Shown here: positions 17,904-26,250 of the stretch, in pieces
Layout of the letters: every line of letters starts with the position of its first letter
Numbering within the stretch: the stretch's first letter is position 1
Assembly: GCA_013285445.1 (NCBI GenBank)
Contig: CP053448.1
Location: forward strand, 2,046,001-2,110,000
Source: Pseudomonadota bacterium
GTDB taxonomy: Bacteria; Pseudomonadota; Gammaproteobacteria; Xanthomonadales; Wenzhouxiangellaceae
Length of the DNA: 64,000 bases
Direction: 5' to 3'
Made by a program: the position numbers and the translations under genes
The notes under the pieces: model-generated
The model's input: the letters and a program-made list of their open reading frames with translations, nothing else
Databases searched by the model: none
Told to the model about the DNA's origin: nothing

Positions 17904-19145
17904 CTACACCCAGTCCCGGATCTGCCGCAGAACGCGTCGGTGATGGATCAGGCCCACGTGATTGCTGCGCCCAATCACGAACTGGTGTTCCGGCCGGGCC
18001 GGCAGGTTGAGCTCGGGCCTGGCATGCTGGCCCAGGGCGCTGGGCACCGGCACCAGCCCATCGCCGATGGTGCGCGAACGCAGAGAATCGGTGCGCTGAT
18101 CGAGCGTGGCCGCGACCAGGCAAAGGCGAACATGGGCAGGCAGCTCGACCGGTCGGCGGCAGTCCTCGGCGGATTCGAATCGATCCCGGTCCTGCCAATC
18201 CTCGCGGCACAGATTGCCGTGGCGCAGATCGGTGATGCCGGCCGAGCGCAGTCGCCCGAGCCGCGCAAACGGCGCGCTGTAGGGGCTGATCCCCAGCAAT
18301 CGATCGAATCGATCGCCGATCCGCTCCAGCGGCGCACCGTGATGCGGGCTGCCCAGGGCAACGATGGCCGACAGCGCCTCGACCCAGCCACTGCCGTCAA
18401 CGACCCCGTGATGGCAGGCGCTGCGCGCGACCAGCCCGCCCATGCTGTGCCCCAGCAAAACGATCTGCTCGACCGGCTGCGGCCAGATCTTGACCAGCCT
18501 GGCCAGCTTCGAGGCCAGCTCGGCGCCATTGGTCGAGATATGCCGGCCGCTGTTGTAGCGCAGATACACCGGCGTGTAGCCGTGCATGCGCGCCAGCGCC
18601 TCTGGCAGGCTGCCATTGCGGTCGGGAGGAGCCCAGCGAGACTCGCTCATGCACAGCCCGTGCAGGCTGACCAGCAGTTTGCGGCCGGCCCCTTGCGCCA
18701 GCAGCTCCGGCAGCTCGCTTTCCAGATCCAGCGCCACGCCGTCGAAGATCAGGCGCATATCGATCGCCAGCGGGTTGCCCCGGCTTTCCAGGTGATCGCC
18801 CAGCACGCCGTTGAGCACGCTGAGCAGCTCATCCCGGCGCCATCGGCCGATCGGCACGCGCGGCGCGAACCGGCCAAGCGTCACCCCGGCGCCGCTGCCG
18901 GCCAGGCCAGCAATGGCGCGTACCGATCGATAGACCAGCCCGGTGATGCCGCGCGTGGCTGCGTCAGCGGCCGAACCCACCGGCGGCGAGACCCGGGCGA
19001 TCGTGTGGTGAAGCTGTTCAACCAGCCGGCTGACCCCGACCACGCCATCGGCCGCCAGCAGGCTCAGGCCGTGCAGATCAGAGGGAGTCAGTTCGGTGCC
19101 GGAAGGCTTCATCGATGCCGGCCAGTCAGTGCGGGCATTCATCAT
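17904..19145 (-). CDS. Alpha/beta-hydrolase, lipase/PGAP1-like
   Basis: This protein of about 413 residues has the core LLVSLHGLCMSESRW (oxyanion region), the nucleophile elbow VLLGHSMGGLVARS and VALGSPHHGAPLERIG, as in triacylglycerol lipase-like or GPI-deacylase-like esterases. A C-terminal DGLVPVPSALGQ and VIGRSNHVGLIHH supply the catalytic Asp and His candidates. No signal peptide is obvious, so it may act in the cytoplasm. GGGAAG lies about 5 bases before ATGATGAATG, favouring the 19145 start over a GTG at 19151. The substrate is unknown. Confidence 0.82.
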   Translation of the reverse strand: MMNARTDWPASMKPSGTELTPSDLHGLSLLAADGVVGVSRLVEQLHHTIARVSPPVGSAADAATRGITGLVYRSVRAIAGLAGSGAGVTLGRFAPRVPIGRWRRDELLSVLNGVLGDHLESRGNPLAIDMRLIFDGVALDLESELPELLAQGAGRKLLVSLHGLCMSESRWAPPDRNGSLPEALARMHGYTPVYLRYNSGRHISTNGAELASKLARLVKIWPQPVEQIVLLGHSMGGLVARSACHHGVVDGSGWVEALSAIVALGSPHHGAPLERIGDRFDRLLGISPYSAPFARLGRLRSAGITDLRHGNLCREDWQDRDRFESAEDCRRPVELPAHVRLCLVAATLDQRTDSLRSRTIGDGLVPVPSALGQHARPELNLPARPEHQFVIGRSNHVGLIHHRRVLRQIRDWV

Positions 19146-19265
19146 ACACACTTCCCGTCGACGTCAACGCGGGCCGCGTCCGGCGCTGGCCGCTGCGATC
19201 TTCGTCAGGTTTTCGTGGCACGGCACGTCTATGGGTATCGAAACCAAAACGCAACCAGGCACCCC

Positions 19266-20009
19266 ATGACCGACACAATCACAATTCCCGCCGCTGTGGC
19301 CATCGATACCCCGGCGCATCCAGCCGCGCGCTTCGCCGGCTGGCTGCGGTCCGGATGGCAACTGTTCCGGCGCGCACCAAGCCGCCTGTTCGGCCTGATG
19401 CTTCTGCTCCTGGCCATCGAAATGCAGATCCAGACCGCGATTCCATTCGTTGGCATCACCCTGTCGAAAATCGCAGCCGGATTATTTGGCGGCCTGTTCT
19501 GGCTGCCCCTCTACCGGCTTCACATCGGCGGACGGCTGCGGCTCCGGCAAACCCTTAGCGCGGTCACCGGCTCATGGGCGGCTCTGGCCGGCCTGGCAGT
19601 TGTCCAGCTTCTGGTTTTCCTCGTGCAGGTGGCAGCCGGCCGCTTGCTGCTCGGCCCGGGTGCCCTGGATCTGCTGATCTTTGCCCGAGCGACGAGTGAT
19701 TTGCCCCCCGGCGAGTTTCAGATCGGGCTTATTCTGGCCGCCGGCGTACCCCTATCGACAATCATGATGTTCAGCGCACCGCTGATTCTGATCGACCGCT
19801 ATTCATTGGGACCGGCCCTGCTGACAAGCATTCGGCTGTGCCTGCGCAACGCCGCGCCGATGGTTCTTGTGGCCATGATGATGATGCTGGTCTTCTTCAT
19901 TTCGCCGTCCGCCTATCTGCTACCGACGCTGCTGCTGGGCCCGTGGCTATTGTGTGTCGGGCTGGCTGCGTATATTGACCTGCGACGGCAGGCGAGCCAC
20001 AAAGCGTGA
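19266..20009 (+). CDS. BPSS1780-like membrane protein
   Basis: This 247-residue protein has about six hydrophobic segments. The N-terminal segment AARFAGWLRSGWQLFRRAP, followed by glycine-rich helices and SAPLILIDRYSLGPALLTSI, recalls BPSS1780/DUF2189-type inner-membrane proteins of unknown function. The plus-strand frame stays open far upstream only because it is antisense to the hydrolase gene; the ATG at 19266 is the first plausible start. Its stop overlaps the GTG start of the sigma-factor gene (GTGA), tying it to the signalling pair downstream. Confidence 0.72.
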   Translation: MTDTITIPAAVAIDTPAHPAARFAGWLRSGWQLFRRAPSRLFGLMLLLLAIEMQIQTAIPFVGITLSKIAAGLFGGLFWLPLYRLHIGGRLRLRQTLSAVTGSWAALAGLAVVQLLVFLVQVAAGRLLLGPGALDLLIFARATSDLPPGEFQIGLILAAGVPLSTIMMFSAPLILIDRYSLGPALLTSIRLCLRNAAPMVLVAMMMMLVFFISPSAYLLPTLLLGPWLLCVGLAAYIDLRRQASHKA

Positions 20010-20509
20010 ATCCGGCAGGCACCACGGACGACATCAGGCAGCTGCTGGAGCGCTTCGGCCCCATGCTTTCGCGTATTGCCATAAGCTACGAAGCCGACGC
20101 TGCGCTGCGCGAAGATCTGTTGCAGGAGATCGTGCTGGGATTGTGGAAGGCCCTGCCCGCCTTTCGAGCGGAATCCAGCCTGAAGACCTTCGTGGCCCGC
20201 GTGGCACACAATCGGGCGGTCGATCATGTGCTCAAACGCCAGCGCATTCTCGACCGAAAAGCGACCGCGGAAGCGACCGCCGAACAGTTATCGTCAGCCG
20301 ATGGCCGGCTCACGGAGCGCATCGATCTGACCTGGGCGATCCGCCGTCTTCCCCTGACCAGCCGCCAATGCGTGGAACTAATGCTTGAAGGGTTCAGCCA
20401 TGCCGAGATCGGCGCTACATTAGGGCTGGAGGAGAACGCCGTCGCACAGCGCCTCAGCCGCGGCCGAAAACAGCTCAAGGCCCTGCTTGCTCCTGGAGTG
20501 AAAACATGA
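20006..20509 (+). CDS. ECF-type RNA polymerase sigma factor
   Basis: This 167-residue sigma-70-family factor has region 2 (ISYEADAALREDLLQEIVLG, LWKALPAF, SSLKTFVARVAHNRAVDH) and region 4 (IRRLPLTSRQCVELMLEGFS and IGATLGLEENAVAQRLSRGR). No extra C-terminal domain is present. It starts with GTG overlapping the stop of the upstream membrane protein and ends with an ATGA overlap with the probable anti-sigma gene, so the three are translationally coupled. Its regulon cannot be deduced here. Confidence 0.92.
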   Translation: MNPAGTTDDIRQLLERFGPMLSRIAISYEADAALREDLLQEIVLGLWKALPAFRAESSLKTFVARVAHNRAVDHVLKRQRILDRKATAEATAEQLSSADGRLTERIDLTWAIRRLPLTSRQCVELMLEGFSHAEIGATLGLEENAVAQRLSRGRKQLKALLAPGVKT

Positions 20510-21087
20510 GTGATGATCACGATTTCGACGCCTGGCGCCGTGAATGGCGCGCATCCGCGACCCGGGACCTGGATATCGATGCCCTGCTCGAGAACGCTCG
20601 GCGTCGCAATCGCCGCGACAAGCTGGTGACCGCGCTGGAGGTCGTACTTGGCCTGGTCACGATTGCAGTGTGCCTGGCAACCGTCCTGATGCCCGGACTG
20701 CCCGTCATGGAGCGTTCGCTGGCTGGTGGCCTGGCGGCACTCGCCGGCCTGTTCGTCGCATGGGCGTTTCGCCAGCGCCGCAGAAGCTGGGTACAGCGCC
20801 CCGCCGACGCGGCCGCCCTGCTCGAACACGAGCGCCGGCGTCTGGACGGCCAATTGCGCTACTGGCAAGCCAGCCTGGTCGGCGTCGCCGCACTCTGCGT
20901 CGTGACGGTGCTCATAACCTTCAAGTCGGCCCTGGTGGACGGCGAAGGTGCACGGTCCTGGCTGCTGTCGACCATTCTGGTGCTGGGCATCTGGCTGATC
21001 ACGCTGATCCGTAAGCGGGCCGTCGCCCGCCGGGTCACGCGCCGCAAGCACGAGCTCGACGCGGTCGACCCGCCATCCTCCGGCTGA
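20506..21087 (+). CDS. Probable membrane anti-sigma factor
   Basis: This 193-residue protein has a soluble, charged N-terminus (residues 1-38, DAWRREWRASATRDLDIDAL), then two pairs of hydrophobic segments (near 42-60, 67-85, 123-140, 150-165) and a basic C-terminus. The position directly after, and overlapping, an ECF sigma gene is the usual place for a membrane-bound anti-sigma partner. No zinc-binding HxxxCxxC motif is present, so it is not a ZAS-type anti-sigma. The function is inferred from context only. Confidence 0.65.
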   Translation: MSDDHDFDAWRREWRASATRDLDIDALLENARRRNRRDKLVTALEVVLGLVTIAVCLATVLMPGLPVMERSLAGGLAALAGLFVAWAFRQRRRSWVQRPADAAALLEHERRRLDGQLRYWQASLVGVAALCVVTVLITFKSALVDGEGARSWLLSTILVLGIWLITLIRKRAVARRVTRRKHELDAVDPPSSG

Positions 21088-21191
21088 GCCAGGCAACCGC
21101 CCGGCCCCGGCCGGCGAACCGGGCATTCCCCCGCAAGGCCAATGCTGGTAGGCTCTGAAACCGGAAACGAGGGGCAGTGGCACCACCACGC

Positions 21192-24100
21192 ATGAACGAC
21201 GCCACCGACAAGCACACACCCGAGGCCGTCGAGGCCTTCATCGACCGCTGGACCGACACCGGCGGCAAGGAGCGCGCCAACTACCAGCTCTTCCTGACCG
21301 AGCTGTGCCAGCTGCTCGACCTGCCCGGCCCGGAGCCGGCCGGCCCCGACCCGGCGAAGAACGGCTACGTGTTCGAACGACGGGTCGACATCAACCACCC
21401 CGACGGCTCCACCACGCGCGGCTATATCGACCTCTACCGCCGTGGCCACTTCGTGCTCGAGGCCAAGCAGGTCAGCGAAAAGCACGAATCCAGCCGCTGG
21501 GACAAGGCCATGCTGCGCGCCGCCGCCCAGGCCGACACCTACATCCGCGCCCTGCCCGCCGAGGAAGGCCGCCCGCCCTTCCTGCTGACCTGCGACGTCG
21601 GCAAGACCATCGAGGTCTATTCCGAGTTCACCCGCTCGGGCGCGACCTATGTGCCCTTCCCGGACCCTAGAGCGCACCGCATCCACCTCGAAGACCTGCG
21701 CGAGGAAAAAGTCCGCGAGCGCCTCAAGAAGATCTGGACCGACCCCGACAGCCTGGACCCGTCCAAGTACGCCGCCCGCGTCACCCGCGAGATCAGCGAC
21801 ACCCTGGCCAAGCTGGCGCGCACCCTGGAAAAGGACGGCTACAAGGTCGAACGCGTCGCCCACTTCATCAAGCGCTGCCTGTTCACCATGTTCTGCGAGG
21901 ACGTCGGCCTGCTGCCCACCGGCGAGTTCACCGCCCTACTCCAGAAACTTAAAGATACGCCCGAACACTTCGCCAGCGCCGTCGGCAACCTGTGGGAAAC
22001 GATGAACACCGGCGGCTACAGCGGCGTGCTCAACAGCGAGATCCTGCGCTTCAACGGCAGCCTGTTCGTCGACATCAACCCGATCGCCCTCGACGCCGAC
22101 CAGATCGAACTGCTGATCGACGCGGCCAAGCACGACTGGAGCCAGGTCGAACCGGCCATCTTCGGCACATTGTTGGAACGTGCGCTAGACCCCGAAGAAC
22201 GCCACAAGCTCGGCGCACACTACACGCCCCGAGCCTACGTCGAGCGCCTGGTCATGCCCACCGTCATCGACCCACTCAGAGACGAATGGAAAAACGTCCA
22301 GGCCGCCGCCGCAGCCCTGGAAGCACAAGGCAAGCACGACAAGGCCGTCAACGAAATCCGCGACTTCCACCGCAAGCTGTGCGAAATCAGAATCCTCGAC
22401 CCGGCCTGCGGCAGCGGCAACTTCCTCTACGTCACGCTCGAACACATGAAGCGCCTGGAAGGCGAAATTCTGGGCACCCTTGCCGACCTGGGCGAAGGCC
22501 AGAACCTGCTCGAAATGCAGGGCAACACCGTCGACCCGCACCAGTTCCTGGGGATCGAGATCAACCCCAGAGCCGCCGCCATCGCCGAAATGGTCCTGTG
22601 GATCGGCTACCTGCAATGGCACTTCCGAACCCACGGCCACATCAACCCGCCCCAGCCGGTCTTAAGAGCCTTCGAAAACATCGAATGCCGCGACGCCGTC
22701 CTGGCCTACGACCGCTGGGAATACAAAATGGACGAACACGGCCGCCCCGTCATGCGCTGGGACGGCAAGACCTACAAAAAGAGCCCCACCACCGGCGAAG
22801 ACATCCCCGACGAGTCAGCGCAGGTGCCGGAGGAGGTTTACGTCAATCCGAGGAAGGCGGAGTGGCCGGAGGCGGATTATGTGGTGGGGAATCCGCCATT
22901 CATTGGGGCGGCCAGCATGCGCCGTGCCCTCGGCGACGGCTACGTTGACGCTCTGAGAAAGACCTGGAAAGAAGTCCCCGAGTCTAGCGATTTCGTCATG
23001 TACTGGTGGAACAAGGCCGCGGACTTGGTCCGCAACGGCCACATCCACCAGTTCGGCCTTATCACCACAAACAGCCTGCGCCAAACTTTCAACCGCCGCG
23101 TTCTCGAACGACACTTGAACGAGAAAAAGCCGCTAACGCTGGCGTTTGTTGTTCCCGATCATCCATGGGTAGACGGTGCAGACGGCGCAGCGGTTCGCAT
23201 CGCAATGACAGTTGGCACGGTTGACGAACGCTTGGGGCAATTGAAGACGATAACAAAAGAAGGCCCCACACAAGAAGATGCTCGAGAAGTAACATTCTCA
23301 ACTAGATCGGGGCTCATTTTCGCCGACCTTTCCGTAGGTGCTGACGTTGTTGGGTCTACTGCTTTGACGTCTAACAAGCGTCTTTGTTTTGAAGGCATCA
23401 AGCCTCATGGCATGGGCTTTGTACTCACACAAGATGAAGCCAAAAAGCTCCAATGCTTCAGCCCCAACGCCAATTCTTCTGTCATACGGAATTACTGCAA
23501 TGGCCGGGACATTGTTGGAAAACCTCGCAATGTGAAGATTATTGACTTATTCGGATTATCTGAGAATCAAGTCCGAACGCAATACCCAGCCATTTATCAG
23601 TGGGTGGCGGATCGGGTTAAACCAGAAAGAGATGCTAAAGCTCACACGAAGGATGGCGCTGGTTACGCCAGAAAATGGTGGCTTTTTGGAAAGCCAAGGC
23701 AAGACATGCGTGCATCCCTTGTCGGGCTTGATCGCTATATCGCTACAGTTAAGACGGCTAAACACAGACTCTTTCTTTTATTGCAGACGGACATCCTTCC
23801 GGACAGCAAGCTCATTTGCATATCACTAACCGACCCCTTCATTCTAGGAACGCTATGCTCTCGAGCCCACTTTGTTTGGTCCATTGCTTCAGGCAGCGCC
23901 CTTGAGGATCGACCTACCTATGTGGTTAGCCGCTGCTTTGAAACCTTCCCCTTTCCTGCACCCGACGACGCTACTCGAAGGACGATCTGCAAACTGGCCG
24001 AACAAATTGACACACACAGAAAGCGCCAACAGGACCAACACACCGGCCTGACCATGACCGGCATGTACAACGTCCTGGAAAAACTCCGCCGCGAAGAGCC

Positions 24101-24680
24101 CCTGACCGACAAGGAAAAGGAAATCCACGAACAGGGTCTGGTCTCCGTCCTGCGCGAACTCCACGACGACCTCGACCGCGCCGTCTTCCCGGCTTACGGC
24201 TGGGACGACCTGGCCGAAAAACTCGTCGGCCGCCCCGGCGCCACCACCCCCTGGCCCGAAAAGCCCGAAGACCAACTGGAAGCCGAAGAAGAACTCCTCC
24301 AACGCCTCGTCGACCTAAACCACCAACGCGCCGCCGAAGAAGCCAAAGGCAAAATCCGCTGGCTACGCCCCGACTACCAGGCCCCGGAAGAAATCGCCCA
24401 ACAAGGCGAGCTGGCAACGGAAGAATCAGAAGCCCCCGACACCCGTCGTCCCGGACCCGATCCGGGACCTTCCAAGAAGCTGCCGTGGCCGAAGACCTTG
24501 CAAGCCCAAATCCGAGCTGTCCGCGACCAACTCGCCACCGGCCCCATGGACGCCCCTACCCTGGCCACGCGATTCAAACGGAAGCCTGAAAAATCGGTTG
24601 TCCAAGTCCTGGACGCCCTGACGGAACTGGGGATGATCCGTACCGACGAGCAGGGAACATGCCGACTTCGGGAGGTATAA
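21192..24680 (+). CDS. Single-chain type IIG/IIL restriction-modification enzyme (MmeI-like)
   Basis: This protein of about 1,162 residues combines nuclease, methyltransferase and target recognition. Near residue 80 the PD-(D/E)XK-like GYIDLYRRGHFVLEAKQ supplies D...ExK. AdoMet motif I is ILDPACGSGNFLY, followed by FLGIEINPRAAAIAEMVLWI and motif IV, VVGNPPFIGA (N6-adenine type). The C-terminal quarter holds target recognition (roughly 23100-23990) and a helical end. ATG 21192 is used; a GTG at 21177 has GAGGGG too close upstream and would add five residues. The recognition part is clearly more AT-rich than its flanks (27 of 60 G+C in 23341-23400, 43 of 60 in 24181-24240), suggesting a swapped specificity module. 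hicA follows after 6 bases. Confidence 0.9.
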   Translation: MNDATDKHTPEAVEAFIDRWTDTGGKERANYQLFLTELCQLLDLPGPEPAGPDPAKNGYVFERRVDINHPDGSTTRGYIDLYRRGHFVLEAKQVSEKHESSRWDKAMLRAAAQADTYIRALPAEEGRPPFLLTCDVGKTIEVYSEFTRSGATYVPFPDPRAHRIHLEDLREEKVRERLKKIWTDPDSLDPSKYAARVTREISDTLAKLARTLEKDGYKVERVAHFIKRCLFTMFCEDVGLLPTGEFTALLQKLKDTPEHFASAVGNLWETMNTGGYSGVLNSEILRFNGSLFVDINPIALDADQIELLIDAAKHDWSQVEPAIFGTLLERALDPEERHKLGAHYTPRAYVERLVMPTVIDPLRDEWKNVQAAAAALEAQGKHDKAVNEIRDFHRKLCEIRILDPACGSGNFLYVTLEHMKRLEGEILGTLADLGEGQNLLEMQGNTVDPHQFLGIEINPRAAAIAEMVLWIGYLQWHFRTHGHINPPQPVLRAFENIECRDAVLAYDRWEYKMDEHGRPVMRWDGKTYKKSPTTGEDIPDESAQVPEEVYVNPRKAEWPEADYVVGNPPFIGAASMRRALGDGYVDALRKTWKEVPESSDFVMYWWNKAADLVRNGHIHQFGLITTNSLRQTFNRRVLERHLNEKKPLTLAFVVPDHPWVDGADGAAVRIAMTVGTVDERLGQLKTITKEGPTQEDAREVTFSTRSGLIFADLSVGADVVGSTALTSNKRLCFEGIKPHGMGFVLTQDEAKKLQCFSPNANSSVIRNYCNGRDIVGKPRNVKIIDLFGLSENQVRTQYPAIYQWVADRVKPERDAKAHTKDGAGYARKWWLFGKPRQDMRASLVGLDRYIATVKTAKHRLFLLLQTDILPDSKLICISLTDPFILGTLCSRAHFVWSIASGSALEDRPTYVVSRCFETFPFPAPDDATRRTICKLAEQIDTHRKRQQDQHTGLTMTGMYNVLEKLRREEPLTDKEKEIHEQGLVSVLRELHDDLDRAVFPAYGWDDLAEKLVGRPGATTPWPEKPEDQLEAEEELLQRLVDLNHQRAAEEAKGKIRWLRPDYQAPEEIAQQGELATEESEAPDTRRPGPDPGPSKKLPWPKTLQAQIRAVRDQLATGPMDAPTLATRFKRKPEKSVVQVLDALTELGMIRTDEQGTCRLREV

Positions 24681-24686
24681 CGGAAG

Positions 24687-24935
24687 ATGGGTAAGTATCA
24701 GAAACTGCTGAGCTCTATTCTCTCCGGCCGCTCGGATGCCAATATTGAGTTTGACGAGCTATGCCGATTGCTGGAAAGATTGGGTTTCGAGCAACGAGTG
24801 CGAGGCTCCCATCATATTTTCCGCAAATCAGGCGTCCATGAACGACCGAATTTGCAGAGCACGGGCGGCAAAGCGAAACCCTACCAGGTAAAGCAGGTCA
24901 GAGAAATTATCACCAGATACAAACTCTCGGAGTAG
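24687..24935 (+). CDS. hicA: HicA-type mRNA interferase toxin
   Basis: This 82-residue toxin has the double-stranded-RNA-binding-like HicA fold, which degrades mRNA when free of HicB. Characteristic sequence: LCRLLERLGFEQRVRGSHHI (with the catalytic His region GSHH), then NLQSTGGKAKPYQVKQVREI. The length is typical. It lies 6 bases after the R-M gene and 4 bases before its antitoxin, so it could serve as an addiction module that stabilises the island. Confidence 0.92.
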   Translation: MGKYQKLLSSILSGRSDANIEFDELCRLLERLGFEQRVRGSHHIFRKSGVHERPNLQSTGGKAKPYQVKQVREIITRYKLSE

Positions 24936-24939
24936 CGAA

Positions 24940-25152
24940 ATGCACCGATACGAAATCATTATCTTCTGGAGCGAAGAAGACAACGCCTTCATCGCGGAAG
25001 TGCCAGAGCTCCCGGGCTGCCAGGCCCACGGTGAATCTCAGGGGGAGGCGCTGAAAAACGCCCAGCAGGCTATCGAGCTCTGGCTGGATACCGCCCGCGA
25101 GTTCGGCGACCCGATCCCCGAACCAAAGGGCCGCCGCCTCATGTACGCATAA
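24940..25152 (+). CDS. hicB: HicB-type antitoxin
   Basis: This 70-residue antitoxin has the partial RNase-H-like HicB fold: YEIIIFWSEEDNAFIAEVPE, LPGCQAHGESQGEALKNAQQ, IELWLDTAREFGDPIPEP. No DNA-binding domain (HTH or RHH) follows, so this is the short HicB form and autoregulation may depend on another factor. It lies 4 bases downstream of hicA and 14 bases upstream of a second, non-identical HicB-like gene. Confidence 0.92.
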   Translation: MHRYEIIIFWSEEDNAFIAEVPELPGCQAHGESQGEALKNAQQAIELWLDTAREFGDPIPEPKGRRLMYA

Positions 25153-25166
25153 AGGCTTTCTGAGAT

Positions 25167-25370
25167 ATGAATCAGCGTTTCACAGTCACGATCGAACGCG
25201 AAGACGACACCTACGTTGCCCTATGCCCGGAACTCGACATCGCTAGCCAGGGAAAAACTGCTGTGCACGCCCGCAGGAATTTGAGCGAAGCGCTTGAACT
25301 GTTCCTCGTGTCAGCGTCGCCTACTGAAGTCCGTGATCGTTTCCGGTCTCAAACTCTCCCCAGAAACTGA
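25167..25370 (+). CDS. Orphan HicB-like protein (copy 1)
   Basis: This 67-residue HicB-fold protein reads QRFTVTIEREDDTYVALCPE, LDIASQGKTAVHARRNLSEA, LELFL. It is not similar enough to the adjacent hicB to be a simple duplicate, but it is a close relative of the gene at 28332 (most of the first 55 residues match). No hicA follows; instead the convergent mrr gene ends 8 bases away. The last 12 residues (RFRSQTLPRN) do not look like a native HicB end, so it may be truncated by a rearrangement. Confidence 0.75.
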   Translation: MNQRFTVTIEREDDTYVALCPELDIASQGKTAVHARRNLSEALELFLVSASPTEVRDRFRSQTLPRN

Positions 25371-25377
25371 AACGCAG

Positions 25378-26238
25378 CTAGTCCGAAGGCAGGAATCGCC
25401 CGAAAAACGCCTGATCCACTTCGTAAACCGTCTTTGGCCTCACGCCCAGGCCAGCAGCCTCGAACATCTCGACAAGTTTTTCACTATCCACCAGCTCGAC
25501 CGGCGGCGCCCCATCGCGATCCGCCTCTTTTCGGGCATCCGCCGTAAATGTGCCCGTAGTCATGATGATGCCCTTGTCCGCTCGCCCGATCATGGCATTT
25601 CGAAAATCGCCAACTTGTGCGCGCGAAACCGAGCCTTGATAGCGCTTGCACTGAAAGAGCACTTTGAAGCTGACGAAGGGATTGACCTGGAGGATTCCGA
25701 TACCGTCGATTCCCTCGTCCTTCGGGCCGCCGGTAACGGTAACCTTCTCGAACCCAGACTCCCGCAGCAGTCTCGCGCAAATCTGCTCGAATCCCTCTGG
25801 TGTTACCTTCTTGAGCAGTTCAAGCAGCAGCTGGCGGTGATCCTCATCGGGAATTTCTACATCTGCATCCGACGATTCTGAAACGGATTCAGAATCCTTG
25901 CGGGCATCGGCATGAATCTTTACCCATTTCAGGAACAGATCACGCGATTCTCCTTCAGACAGACGGGTCTCGAAGCCCCGGTCCGTCAATGTCCAGACAC
26001 CCCGCTTGGAGGCATCCAGCAGCCCCTCCCAGACCAGATACTGACGTGCCCAGTGGACTTGGTTGTAAAATCGGGACTGCCCGGACTTCAGCGTCTCTTC
26101 CAACGGTGTGCCCTGGATCTGGTGTTTCTCAGAAATCCATTCGGAGACTTCCCGTGGCTTCCCTGAGCCGCCCAACTCTCGGAGCGCATCCAGAATTGGG
26201 CCCATCCACCGTGTAAATTCGGATTGTCGCTTGGTCAC
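25378..26238 (-). CDS. Mrr-type restriction endonuclease
   Basis: This 286-residue protein has the type IV (modified-DNA) restriction architecture. The N-terminal winged-helix domain (Mrr_N) shows ILDALRELGGSGKPREVSEW and FYNQVHWARQYLVWEGLLD. The C-terminal PD-(D/E)XK domain shows GFEQICARLLRESGFEKVTV, the metal-binding DEGIDGIG and FQCKRYQG (the Q-x-K form usual in Mrr). It would cleave methylated foreign DNA. It follows the DUF4238 gene by 12 bases on the same strand, so the two are likely co-transcribed. Presence next to a methylating R-M enzyme implies that the local methylation is tolerated by this nuclease. Confidence 0.9.
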   Translation of the reverse strand: MTKRQSEFTRWMGPILDALRELGGSGKPREVSEWISEKHQIQGTPLEETLKSGQSRFYNQVHWARQYLVWEGLLDASKRGVWTLTDRGFETRLSEGESRDLFLKWVKIHADARKDSESVSESSDADVEIPDEDHRQLLLELLKKVTPEGFEQICARLLRESGFEKVTVTGGPKDEGIDGIGILQVNPFVSFKVLFQCKRYQGSVSRAQVGDFRNAMIGRADKGIIMTTGTFTADARKEADRDGAPPVELVDSEKLVEMFEAAGLGVRPKTVYEVDQAFFGRFLPSD

Positions 26239-26250
26239 GGGGTAATCCTT

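Noticed and set aside
17712..19265. Long plus-strand frame continuous with the membrane protein at 19266
   Set aside because: This part is antisense to the AEC permease and the hydrolase; only the section from the ATG at 19266 has membrane segments and a plausible start.
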